Shown one piece after another: positions 49,286 to 60,329 of a stretch of DNA of 64,000 bases (positions are counted from its first letter, which is position 1; each line of letters opens with the position of its first letter). This DNA is from Anoplopoma fimbria. Lineage: Eukaryota; Chordata; Actinopteri; Perciformes; Anoplopomatidae. Both the position numbers and the translations under genes were made by a program. A model generated the notes under the pieces. It had not been told where the DNA came from and searched no databases. It worked only from the letters and a program-made list of their open reading frames with translations. The stretch is taken from positions 5,977,448 through 6,041,447 of the forward strand of contig NC_072453.1 in NCBI RefSeq assembly GCF_027596085.1, in the 5' to 3' direction.

Positions 49286-50587
49286 TCATATTTCCGATTC
49301 TCTACGATATGACCTCTGATCCAACGACCTGGTGGCCTGTAAGCGTTCAAACTCATGTCGGCTGTTCCGGTCCGGACTGAGGTTCGCCAGTGCCCTGCCA
49401 CCACCACCTACATCCTCCACCTCATCATCGCGGCTTAGGAAGGCCAGCTCATTTTCATAGCAGAAAGAGTTCGAGCTTGGGACCAAGAACTTGTTCTCAA
49501 CCATGTCCTTGGCACTGCAGTGGGGGGTGGACGGCACCTCGTAGGTTTTGTGAAAGTGAGAGTAATCCACCTTGTACAGGTTCTTCTCCTCAAACAAGAC
49601 CGGCTCGAAACGGTGACCCCAAAGGACCTCAGAGGCCAAGTAGGAGCTGCGAGCCTGCGTGGTCATGGCAGTTGCTTCAACCATCCCCTCCAAGATGACG
49701 ACAATCTCAAAGTCTGCTGTCTCCAAGTCCTGCTTGCCGATCCCAAACAAGGGGCTCTCCTCATCTATCTCATGGAGGATAGTGATGGGTGAAACCAAGA
49801 AAATCCTGTCCAGACCTTTGTCAAAGCCCACATTAATGTCTATCTGGTCTAGAGGAATGTATTCCCCCTCATCAGTGATCCGAGGTTTGATGAGCTGGCT
49901 CCTGACATGGGCCTCTACAATGTGGCTCTTGCGAAGGTTCCCCACCCTCCACATCAGGCACAGCTTTCCATCCCGCATGGCAATGACAGCATTGTGGCTA
50001 AACAACAGTGTTTGTGCTCGCTTCTTAGGTCTCGCCATCTTGGCCATGATGGCGCCAATCATAAAGCAGTCAATGATGCAACCCACTATGGACTGAAAGA
50101 CCACCATGAAGACAGCCACCGGGCACTCTTCAGTCACACAGCGATAGCCATAACCTATGGTAGACTGTGTTTCAATGGAGAATAGAAAGGCAGCCACAAA
50201 TCCATTGACCTGCAGGACGCATGGAGTGAAGTTGTCATCTCCGGCTGGGTTATCCAAATCTCCGTGCAGCAAAGCAATGACCCAAAAGGCTAAGCCGAAG
50301 GCCAACCAGGAGACAACAAACACAAGAGTGAAGACTAACAGCATCCATCGCCAGCGAATATCGACACAGGTGGTGAAGATGTCGGCCATGTAGCGCTGGG
50401 ACTTATCTTCCATGTTGGCAAACTGCACATTGCACTGGCCATTCTTTTTGACGAAGCGGTTGCGGCACTTGCGGCGTGTGTGGATCTTGCCATTGCCAAA
50501 GCCGTTCATACCATGCATGGTAGTGAGGCGGAGGCCCTCTTCCTCAGATGACACAATGCTGTAGCGATTGATCCTTCCCACACTCAT
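49286..50587 (-). CDS. kcnj12: Inward rectifier potassium channel Kir2.2
   Basis: Plasma-membrane potassium channel that sets the resting potential in excitable cells; works as a tetramer gated by PIP2. The 433 residues equal human Kir2.2 in length and are coded in one exon. Visible parts: N-terminal [15 protein letters not shown] and [20 protein letters not shown]; first transmembrane helix about 82-106; pore with STIGYGYR filter (about 142-149); cysteines 123 and 155 placed for the extracellular disulfide; second transmembrane helix with D173, the rectification residue; then [18 protein letters not shown], typical of Kir2.2, not Kir2.1. The cytoplasmic domain is intact and ends RRESEI, the PDZ-binding tail. 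I chose the ATG at 50587 because it matches the family start; the frame stays open upstream only through a leader without ATG in that frame. Confidence 0.95.
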   Translation of the reverse strand: MSVGRINRYSIVSSEEEGLRLTTMHGMNGFGNGKIHTRRKCRNRFVKKNGQCNVQFANMEDKSQRYMADIFTTCVDIRWRWMLLVFTLVFVVSWLAFGLAFWVIALLHGDLDNPAGDDNFTPCVLQVNGFVAAFLFSIETQSTIGYGYRCVTEECPVAVFMVVFQSIVGCIIDCFMIGAIMAKMARPKKRAQTLLFSHNAVIAMRDGKLCLMWRVGNLRKSHIVEAHVRSQLIKPRITDEGEYIPLDQIDINVGFDKGLDRIFLVSPITILHEIDEESPLFGIGKQDLETADFEIVVILEGMVEATAMTTQARSSYLASEVLWGHRFEPVLFEEKNLYKVDYSHFHKTYEVPSTPHCSAKDMVENKFLVPSSNSFCYENELAFLSRDDEVEDVGGGGRALANLSPDRNSRHEFERLQATRSLDQRSYRRESEI

Positions 50588-50736
50588 GCTCCTGGCGGCA
50601 CCTCCAGCTGTTGGGTCAGTGCAGAGGGACAGCCTGGAGCGATCGAGGCCCCTCACGGCTTGATCACTGGCTGAGTTGCATTTTAGTGAGTCATAGACAG
50701 AAAGCTGGGTGGGAGTCTTGAGCTTTAATCCAATCC
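50588..50736 (-). other. kcnj12: kcnj12 leader within the coding exon
   Basis: The acceptor-like TTCTCTACAG ends at 50737 on the minus strand, so this exon probably starts at 50736 with GGATTGG. The 149-base leader contains two tiny out-of-frame upstream ORFs (starting near 50686 and 50673) and stays open in the main frame for 49 codons. The upstream exon or exons and promoter were not found. Confidence 0.5.
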
Positions 50737-50739
50737 CTG

Positions 50740-53700
50740 TAGAGAATGCCAGGAGAGGAGAACAATGTGAGAGTCTTTCTGTGACATAATGTGCAAATCA
50801 CACCATACATGTGTATGAAATCACAGTCACCAAAGAACCAACCATGAAAGCTTTTAGCGGCTGAAAACCTTGTAAAATACTCATAGTTTTGCTTCTGACC
50901 CACAAAGAAGGCCACTAATATATAAAGATCATTTCACTAAATGAGCACAAATGACCAATTCACCGTCATCACCAAAAATGTTTTTTGGGGGATATTCTAG
51001 TAAAACCTGCATTTAGTTTAGATTTTTGAGATATGACTGACTGTTACCATCTATTTAATGTAATATGTCTGTTTATTATACGTCTTCCTGTTAACTAATG
51101 CAGTAATCAGTCAGTCTACCGGGGACCAGCTGTTGATAAGTTTGCCCTCTTGCAAACTCTGAAAATAATTATGATAGGAATCAATAAGGATTATGATAAA
51201 TGTGTTATCCACAGTAAACAGTAAACATTGTTCTGCAGTATTACATCAGCCTTTTCCCTGTTCCACTTCTCAGTGCAAGGTTTATAGTGTCAGTATTTAT
51301 AATACTGATTACGTTAATTCACACTCCTTCTCCATCTTGCTCTCTTTAAACATCACGACTCAAAATCCAATTGGGCCTCACTAAAGGGTCCTCATGTCTT
51401 TTGATGTGTGCTGGGTAAGTGAAGTGCTGGTCTCACAGCAGATCCACTTCTGTCAAATGGCATTTCCTGTTCTTTTCTCTTTCAAATTAGGCGATTGGCA
51501 GTGGAGACAAACTAAGTCACCTACCAGATGTTAATTATTCTGTAATGAAAAACATGACCTTCATGTGAGTCACTTCTCGTATCTGGTTAAGGGTAGAATG
51601 AAATTAGCAGGGCTGTCGTATTTCAGGCCTACCAGTGATAGCCAAGGCTATCACATGTTAGTTTTCAGCACTCATGCTTGTATTTATAGATTCTCAGCAG
51701 CGTGCCATGTAGTCATCACATATTCAACAGCAATCTGCGCTCCTCTATTTCTGTTGTGGACTTAAGTTTGCCATTGTTTTTTCACTGTAATACTTTTGAG
51801 AGGGGAGTTGACTGGGTTGTGTGTGTGACTTATACATACTCCTAGGGGACTTATATGTGTGCATGCAACTCCAGATGCTGCGTACAGGGACGGGGGGAGG
51901 GGGGGGGGGGACTATTTATTTGACCCCATTCTGTACAATTTGCAGTATCATTAATCATGTTGCGAGGATGCGCTCAATTTCACCTTCCCATGGTGCCCTC
52001 ATACAAGTAGGTAGTATATTTCTCCCCTGTGCAATGCCCTGTATTATCTATTTATTGTAATTACATACTGGAACTTAAGCTTACACAAAAATGTAAGGAG
52101 TATACACATACTACACACTTGATAATGTATGTGTCAAAATGTTAGTCTAGAATGTAATGAATCTACAATATATCAGTGAGGCTGAGAAATGATCTTCTTG
52201 GTCATTCGACAGCCAACCTGACTACTGCGGTGGATGTTGAGCCTTAGGGTCAAGTAGTTTTGCCCATAGGGGCTGGACCGAGGCCCTGCTGGGTGCAGAC
52301 AGCTTTTATCGCTTGGCCACATCCGTTGTGTGTCTGCTGGCCTGATTTGGGCCCTAAAGACTCGGAAGTTCACTCATGTGCGATCCCAAATCCCGGGTGC
52401 CCTGCCGTCTGCCACACACTCACACTAATTCCATCCTCGCTTACAAATCTTTCAGGTGGAAGTTCTCCTGAACGGGAGCAAAATTACCTCTACAATCGAA
52501 AAATTGTCTCTTAGTGGTCAAACACATACCTGTATCAGTAAAACATACTGTAGCTAAACGTTATGTTCTATATTTATACTTTCAAAGGTTATTTTCACAA
52601 CACTACATTCCCAAATGAGCACAGCTGTTAATGCTTAAAATAGTAATCCTCATCCGCTCATCTCAAATCTGTAAAAATGTCAACCAAACTAGACGGTTTC
52701 ATCCCTTCTTATTGTTTAGTGCTGGGATTTTTAGACAGTTTAATTAGGTCAATTTGTGCTCATTGGCTCACCCATATATTGGCAGGTGGGCCTGGTTGTC
52801 GGGTATAGTAACCACACTGACTGTGTTACATAATTGAGATGAATCTTGAGCCTGAACGTGGTCTCAGCCTTTCACATTATACATCTTGGTCTCTACACGC
52901 ATGAAGTGGAGCAGCTCTAAATGGTGCGCGGCCTCCATATCATACTGTAGTCGTGCGGTGTCCAGAGAATTGGTCAAATGAAAGTAAAAACCCTCCTTGC
53001 GTCTTTGGAGTCATCAGATAAGTGCATCAGAGTCTCAACCCATGCAGAAAACTGCATCTGACTGCAAGCTCTTTAAATCAGATTGTCCCCCTGAGAGGTT
53101 ATGCATGCAAGGTTTAAGTGTACATGGTGCTTAAAGATTAATCTTTGTCACCAGCTCTTAATCTTGGAATTGACTATAGTCTTAACCATGCCGAAACATT
53201 TGACATTAGATTAAGTAACTGCTAGTGACAGCTTAATAGCTATGAATCTAAATTGCATAAATTCAAATGAATTAGAAGGTAAATAATCAATCTGTAGCTC
53301 TATAGTTATATTAATAACATAAAGAGCATACATTTAATTGAAAAGCTGGTTGTATCAATAAAAAAATAAGCATTTTTTTTGGTAAATATACGGCTGCTTT
53401 AGTGCTGTTTTCACCAATGTTAATGGCCTGTAATGGCAGTCTGCATTTTCAAATTCAAACAAAAGTGTAGCGCCCGAAATTGAAAACACAGGATAAGAAC
53501 CTGAAATTAATCACATATTAAGTTTTTTTAAATAAGTAAACAACTAGATTAAAGCCTACTGTGGCTGTTTCAGGTGTGGACATTTAGTTGTCTGGTGTTA
53601 GTCTTTGTACTGAGATACATGTCAATCAGTGTGAAAGTGATAGCAGATTCCAATCTAGTGTTTTGAGTTCTGGTAGTGAGTCAACCTTTTTGTTTGTATT

Positions 53701-55740
53701 GGGATCAAAGTTTAGGCCTTTAACACTGCACTAACACGCACATGTTGCACTACAAGCTGTGTGGAATGACAACTCAGATGGAGGCCATTTGTGTGTATTG
53801 CTGAATTCATATTTTTATGTCGTCTCACAGTTCAAACACTTTGCATCTTCGATTTATAAGGCAGGACAGAGAAAGTGATTCTATCTCAGCCAATCATTTC
53901 ATAAATAACCTTTAGTGACCTTGTCTGCTTCGTGCGTTCTTGGGGCGTTAAGAGGAGTAACTAGGGGTAATGATGAGCTTGCACCTGATTAGGATTGCAG
54001 GAAACTGAGCTCAACGGCTACGATCCCGGCCCACCTCCCATGGCCATTGTGAAGGAAGAGCCGAGGCTCAGGTGTCATTGTATTTTCCTATAGCTCACCA
54101 CGCGGAACTCATCTCGTCTCAAGTAACCTTCAGGTATTTTCCTATAGAAAGTAACACCACTTCACCATGCAGAAATGTTGTCTGATTGACAGTATCTTGT
54201 TTTGGTGGTATTGTTATTTTCAAATATAATGCAATAATATACACTTTGTTATTTTGAAGGCTCAAGTGCTAAACAAAGTGATGAAAGTTAGAATCAGACA
54301 GTAACCAAGCCTGCAGGCTGTTAGACTCGGTATGTAGGCCATCCTCTATGCTGAGATACCATCTCAGGTGGTTGTTGAGAGAAGTGGTAGAGAGAGCTGT
54401 TCATAAAGAACTGAGTTTTTTTCACATTGTTTTAACAGCTGGTATATTATATACAAAATCTGTAGTTTTTTTGCTAGCTGCACCCGTAGTTTTTCCTCCA
54501 CTCAAACACCTGGTTCCCTTTGATTGATCATTACCGCATGTAAGCTTCTCACTGGGCTTTTTTGATCTATATTTGTGCAGTTTTTTAATCACTTGTTCCC
54601 ATTCACAAAGGCTGAATCGCCCATATTCAACCCAAACTCTGTCATTTCCAATTTGAAGTGGCACCTGTTGGTTAGAGCTCACAAGCTTAGAAACATTATT
54701 TTTAACACAGTAATGCTAGATATTCTACATAAAGACATACAAGCCGATGCATAAGTTGTAATCTGTGTGTTTGATGTGATATTGTGCCTGTTTTTTGTGG
54801 ATTTGTATTATTTTATGTTTTCAGTGTGCTTGCTAAATATCCCTTTGGGATCATAAAAGTGAATCAAACTGAACTAAGCTGAGATGAAAAGCAGGCTGAG
54901 GTAATTGAACTGTCAGGCTATTCTGCATAAATCTTTGTCCTCTTCATCCTCTGTCTCTTTTGTACCCTCACATTAGGGATTTCTTTATACACTGATAGAA
55001 AAGTACCCAATGCAGCACATTTATCCATTGATACCTGTCCTCCAGTAATATTATTCTAAATTACAAGCTATGGTTAGTTATCTCATATAACACTTTTAGG
55101 ATAATTCGGTGCCTAAAAAGTGCTCAAGTGGTAACCAGTGCATTTATTATCAAGGTGTTAGTTCAAGTTGAGTTGGTAAGATATAGTGCGGAAATGGGTT
55201 GAATGTTTGTTTACATTGACTGAATTTGTGATTCCTGCAGGCCTAAAACTGGTGATTGTTATTGTCTATTGAATGTTTATTAGACAAAATAAAATTATTT
55301 CAGTGATTAATTAGTCTATCAAATCTAAAAAGTATTGACAAATTCCCATCACAGTTTACCAGATTTGAAAGCGGTTTCCTAAAATTGTTAATTTTTCAAA
55401 AAAATTGTTAATAAACCTATTATTCAGTTTACGATGATAAGAAACATATAGAAAAGAAGAAACTCTACAGAATGTTTTGGTGAACTTACAATACATTTTT
55501 CTGTGGACTCAATAATTGGTCATTTCAGCAGTACTGTTGTCACACGTCATTATTTTACATTAACTCTGCTTACCCTCTCCCGTCTTAGTGAACAAGCTCT
55601 GATATTGATGGAGACAATGTAGAGATGAATCTGCCGTTAGTGTACATTCAAACTTCTTTGGTAAATTCAGGATTTAAGTTTTTTGGTTTTTTTAACATTG
55701 CTTTTAATGCTTTCTTTGTCTGCCTAATACATTTCTACAT
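50740..55740. other. Intergenic or intronic DNA upstream of kcnj12
   Basis: Five kb with no gene I can name. It likely includes non-coding kcnj12 exons. Possible exon-like pieces at 54001-54071 and 54422-54664 are discussed among the findings. Confidence 0.5.
51892..51910 (+). repeat. G-run
   Basis: Nineteen bases that are all G except one A (six G, A, then twelve or more G). It has the potential to form a quadruplex, and is also a likely site of sequencing length error. Confidence 0.9.
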
Positions 55741-55750
55741 GTTTGTTTAA

Positions 55751-55795
55751 GATAAGATAAGATAAGATAAGATAAGATAAGATAATCCTTTTGTT
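55751..55795. repeat. (GATAA)9 pentanucleotide repeat
   Basis: Nine perfect GATAA units followed by TCCTTTT. Several fish non-LTR retroelements end in short tandem tails of this type next to a TCCTTTATT motif, but no other element sequence is clear here. Confidence 0.9.
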
Positions 55796-56574
55796 TGTTT
55801 TAACAGTTTGGGAGCTGGCCTGTCAATATCACAGCCTCATATCAACAGGCCATTTTGAAAATCTAAGCTAAAGATTAAAGATGATTAACCCTGAGAGTCT
55901 TGGGGTAGAAATACATTTAAAATATAGTTTTTTTTCCACATTCTGCAGGAAAGCTTCTGTTGTAGTAAAGCTTAATACTTTGCACTTGTAAGTATATGAA
56001 CAGTAATGCATTTTTTGGGGTTTTAGCTCTGTACTACAGCACGGTGGATTCGAAATGAAACAATAAGACTACAGCAATGCCCTTCATCTTTAATTTGTGT
56101 AAAAAATATGAATAGTCATTGATTTTTTCAGCAATGTTTATACATGTACTCCAAGTGCCTGAAATTATCTATGATTTGAAAATATTAGATGTGTGATTTC
56201 AACAAGGTGAAAATGGATTTACTCCAAAGGGAGAGCTTGTCAGTTTACATAATAACACGGCAGACCAGTGACATCTGACAGATGTCTATGTGACAATCAA
56301 GCTGCAAGTTTGAGTTGAAGTTTTTCTGTCCTTCTCTTACCTTTCTTTCCACCTGTCCTCCCCCAGGCTGCAGAAGTAAGAGGTGGTATCTTCTCTCCCA
56401 GTGTCCCTGTTAACCAAACTGAGGCATTCTTTGCATCTGCCCACTGCAGCTGCTCCTTCTTTGTGTGTTACTCTAATACTGGAGAAAACCACTCCATCAT
56501 CTTCAGCACAAGGCACAGACCCCGTTTGAATTTTTTCATCCTTGCTTGAATTCTTGTCTCTCTCTTTTTTTCAG

Positions 56575-56679
56575 GTGCCGTTGCGAGCGCAGATGAAACG
56601 CAGTTCTGACCAGACTGAATCACACCAGAACCTCGGGCCGAGACACTTCTGCTCGGTCAGTGCCTCACGGGCAAAGCAG
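56575..56679 (+). other. Possible exon of an unidentified plus-strand gene
   Basis: A long pyrimidine tract and CAG (ending at 56574) precede 105 bases of higher GC content, followed by AAAGCAG and the consensus donor GTAAGAA. An ATG at 56593 opens 29 codons (MKRSSDQTESHQNLG...) that stay open to the donor. I do not recognise the peptide. It may be the first coding exon or a 5' UTR exon of a gene lying mainly to the right. Two good splice sites are the only evidence. Confidence 0.35.
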
Positions 56680-56885
56680 GTAAGAAACGTTTAACGAGGC
56701 TCATCCCAGTGAATATTCAGGTTTTTGTATCTCCATCTTCTGGGGCAATTTCTTCAGCTGGTCTTCTGCTCATCCTTCATCTTTCCTTCACATTTGCCAT
56801 AAAGCTGTTCAATACTCCTCACTGCTTATTAACTGAACATCGCTCTCTATCAATCTTTTGCAATCTGATCTAGTTGGACTGCTGA

Positions 56886-56887
<2 letters not shown>

Positions 56888-56923
<36 letters not shown>

Positions 56924-57124
56924 ACACTCTCTCTCTCACACTCTCTCCCCCTCTGACTATTTTTTCGTTCTCTCCCTCCCTCTCTCCTCTCTGTCTCTCC
57001 CTCCCTCCAGTGGTGTCACAGAAGCTGCCATTTGCAGCCTCTCTCCCTCCCTCCCTCCCTCCCTCTCTTTTCTCCTCCCCTCCTCTCCTCTCTCTCTCTC
57101 TTGTTGTCTCTCTCCCTCCCTCCC
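56888..57124. repeat. CT/CCCT pyrimidine-rich low-complexity tract
   Basis: About 17 CT units (56888-56921), then mostly pyrimidine sequence with CTCC and CCCT tandem units to about 57124. Purine/pyrimidine strand asymmetry is nearly complete over much of it. Translations of either strand give low-complexity artefacts. Confidence 0.9.
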
Positions 57125-57129
57125 ACATC

Positions 57130-57777
57130 ATGGCACTACCAGTTGACAGCAACTTGATGCACAGACGTATCATTCAGAAAGCACAAGCAGACAATCCACC
57201 ATTGTATTTGATCAGATGTTAATCAAAAGTAAATGGAGGCAGCATCATGAAGATGGATGGCTTCACAATGACTTCACACATAAAATGAACAGCCCAGAGT
57301 TTGCTGTCTTTTTAGTCCTTCTGCTCTGCCCTTACTCTGAGATAAATACAGTTATCCCCTCATTAACCTTCAAAGAAAATAGCTGAATAAAGGGAGGTTA
57401 TTTGTTTATAATAAATCAAATTGACCAAGACTTTGCAGCATCAGCTGAGAAAAAATTGATCATTGCGCAGCCATGACATGACCAGCTCAAATATTCCTGT
57501 ATCTTTTTGACTTGCGATAGTCAGCTGCCGTAACAAAAGCTTATATGTGTGTTGTGCAGTGCAGCGTGGACCAATATATCATGATGCTGGGTGCTGTGTC
57601 TCTGTGAAGAGAGAGACCTTTCACACTTCACACCAAAGACCAATCAATAACATTAGACCCGAGGATGTATGTGTGTGCTCGTCTACATGTGTGTTTGACA
57701 ATATGGCAGTCTTGCAACACCAGGACCCCTGTATGCCAATCACTGTATTAGTCATCGCTCTTATTTCGTCATATTCT
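57130..57777. other. Intergenic, nothing recognised
   Basis: No coding ORF or repeat family recognised between the pyrimidine tract and the fold-back element. Confidence 0.5.
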
Positions 57778-57859
57778 GTGACACTGATCTACAATAGTCT
57801 TCTTTTAAGGAAAACACTGTTTTCCTATAAAGAAGAGTTTTTTTCAGTGTTAACACAAG
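57778..57859. repeat. Fold-back palindrome (possible MITE remnant)
   Basis: TCTTCTTTTAAGGAAAACA at 57798-57816 pairs, with two mismatches, with TGTTTTCCTATAAAGAAGA at 57818-57836 across a single-base centre. The outer flanks TGTGACACTGA and TCAGTGTTAACACA also match in inverse orientation, so the full imperfect hairpin is about 80 bp. Confidence 0.7.
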
Positions 57860-57869
57860 GCTATTGCCT

Positions 57870-60180
57870 GGATGGGTCACTATGCCTCTATCTCTGAAAA
57901 ATGATTCAGTGTCCCTGGTTCTTGCCTTCGGTTGTTGTTGTGAGCAAACTGCAGCATCGCCACCACTCTTGAGTACTTTACCGTTACCCTTGACAGCTTC
58001 AAAGTGTGACATTATCGTCAGACCTGAGTGCCTGCTTCCCCCTTTTTCTCACGTCTTTTCAGAGAGCCAGTCATCAGTCAAACGCTAAAAGAGATGACAA
58101 TTAGTGAGGGGGGTTGGGGGGAGAGTGAGAAGTTTCTAAATACAGCCGTACAGGCTCAGCCCCAGCTTTATCACTAATGATTCATCAGTGCAGGAACCCT
58201 CTCTCTTTTTTTTCCTTCCTCTTTCTCTCACTGGGCTCCTGTTCTTTCTCCCTCGCAGCCTCTGATTTCAGACTTCTGAGGGTGATTTGCAATAGCCCGT
58301 GTGTGATCATCACCAGGCTATTGTGTTTGGCTGGAGGACGTCAACTAATGGAGCTCAAAGCGTCCTTTTAAAGCGCCTCTCGGTCTGTGTTGGCAACAGG
58401 TACTGTACCCGTTCCTGCATAATGTAAGGCTTTGACGCCACGGTGCTGCAAGCCTGGAGAACAGTAGATCACAAGGTTCACACATCCAGACTGTAAACCT
58501 TGTTATGTAACTGCACCATAATCACAGGTGGCAGCGCACATATCCTTTGCATGTGTGTGTCTAAATGAGAGGGTTTTGCCTCCAAGGGAGATGGCTAAGT
58601 GGGATCTGCTGCCGCTTCCATGGCTACAGGTATAACACATTTTCACTATTTTCAGACCAATGGAAACTGGTAGAAATGAAGCAAAGAGAGAGACAAGAAA
58701 AGAGAGAGAGGCTGTCGGTCAGCTAAAGCCTTTGGCAATACTAAGGCCTGTTTAAACATGATTCATCAGATAAATACTGTTGGAAACATTTAAATAATTT
58801 GATAAGGTAAGCGGATAAAGAGGTTCATATTAAATTAATTTTATCGTGAAATCAGAATTTTTCATTTTGCTTGAATGGGTAGATTTTAAAACACCTCTGG
58901 TAGGTGGGTAGGTATTTTATGTTCATAACTTTTTTATCTGACTCCATTCAATAAAATGTATGTGGAGCTGGGCTTGATTGGCTGCAAGCACTCCACATTA
59001 ATGAAAATCCTTCTAATCCAGCATTTTCAAAGAATTTGAATTCATGCAAGCGTTAGCCATAGTGTAAATAAAAGAAAAGCAAAAAACAGACTTATATGCA
59101 AAGATTGAATTACAGACTTAATGTTGAAATAAAAGTGTCCCACTGAGATCTCTAACAGCAGCTGAGCAGAGACAGTGAAGAAAATGGAGAGTTGGAGATA
59201 GTGACATTTTTCTGCTGCTGCCAGTTGTTTGCAGCAAGGTGTAATTTGCATTAATCAGAGGGGCCCTAAGAATACACTTTTCACAATCTTTCTTGTGATA
59301 GTGATTGTGGCATTTCATCTTTTACAATGAAGCTCGCTGTAGGCAGACACTGCACAGACGCTCTATTGGCTTATTGCTACTGACAGCTCGATCTCCCTCC
59401 ATCATTGTCAAGAAATATCATCTGAAGAGATTTGACACACAAAGGGAATTACATATTAAATATGTGCTGTGTTAGAAATGTAGCGATACTTGAAGTCAAT
59501 TAAATTTGCACTTCCTCTACCTCCTTATCACCTAAACAAGTAATTTTGTCCCACAATAATGTGTCTTCATAGTGTGTGGAAGGCTGGGAAGGCTGAACTT
59601 TACCCCCTCCTTTGCTCTGCTTGTTTTAAGCACCCCAATTACATTATTCTCTGAGACTCCTGTCTGGTGCAGCTATTTCAGGCTTTGGAGCCATTCCTAT
59701 TCATTTCATTTTTTGCAACTTCATTTCTTGTCAGCAGGGATTAGGAATGTGATATTACTGTACTCACACTGGCTGAAATAGTTGTGAAAAGGCCTTCTTG
59801 TTCTTGGGCCCAGCTGGTTGTGGCGGCGGTGCAGTGTGCATTTGTGTTAGTTGGTGGATTCAAACGCTGCACAGTGTGTAAATAACGTTTTACACAAACT
59901 TAAAAATTGCCCAGTGAAGTGACAAAAAAAACTTCACTGGGCTTTGTAAAACTTTCTGTGTTCTTTTATTCAGTGTTTCCAATTGATTCATATCGGTACT
60001 GCAGTGCCACATTAGGTCGTTTTCAAACATTTAACAAAGGAAATGGTGTGTTTATCAGAAAGAATATGTGACACATTTTGAAAGGTAATCATGTGTAATA
60101 TTTTTTCTGTTCGCATAAAAACCTATTGATGTGCATGAGTGTGATGCAGGTTAATGGTCTGCTATTGTAGTTCTTCACCT
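57870..60180. other. Intergenic, nothing recognised
   Basis: No supported gene, RNA or named repeat. ORFs present are short and without recognisable content. Confidence 0.5.
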
Positions 60181-60220
60181 CACTGCTCAGCATGATCATT
60201 CAGTGAGGACTGACAGGGGG

Positions 60221-60318
60221 TATAAAGGAGTTTGTGGGGCTGAGAACAGTCAGGAGTGTCCAAACACAACACCAACAAAAAAAAAAAACCTGCTTATATT
60301 TTCTGACATATTACATAG
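60221..60318 (+). promoter_or_regulatory. Possible TATA promoter and first exon of an unidentified gene
   Basis: TATAAAGG at 60221-60228 is followed by about 90 bases ending ACATAG and then the consensus donor GTAAGTG at 60319. The predicted start would be about 60250 and the exon, without an ATG before the donor, would be 5' UTR. I found no matching coding exon to the right within the window. Confidence 0.3.
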
Positions 60319-60329
60319 GTAAGTGTTAT

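Noticed and set aside
49390..50393. Several plus-strand ORFs across 49.4-50.4 kb
   Set aside because: Antisense shadows of the kcnj12 coding exon.
54830..54890. Retroelement-like end CCCTTTGGGATCATAAAAGT
   Set aside because: It resembles the terminal motif of some fish non-LTR elements, but no further element sequence supports it.
56922..57222. Arg/Glu-rich and Pro/Ser-rich ORFs
   Set aside because: Translations of the CT/CCCT low-complexity tract.
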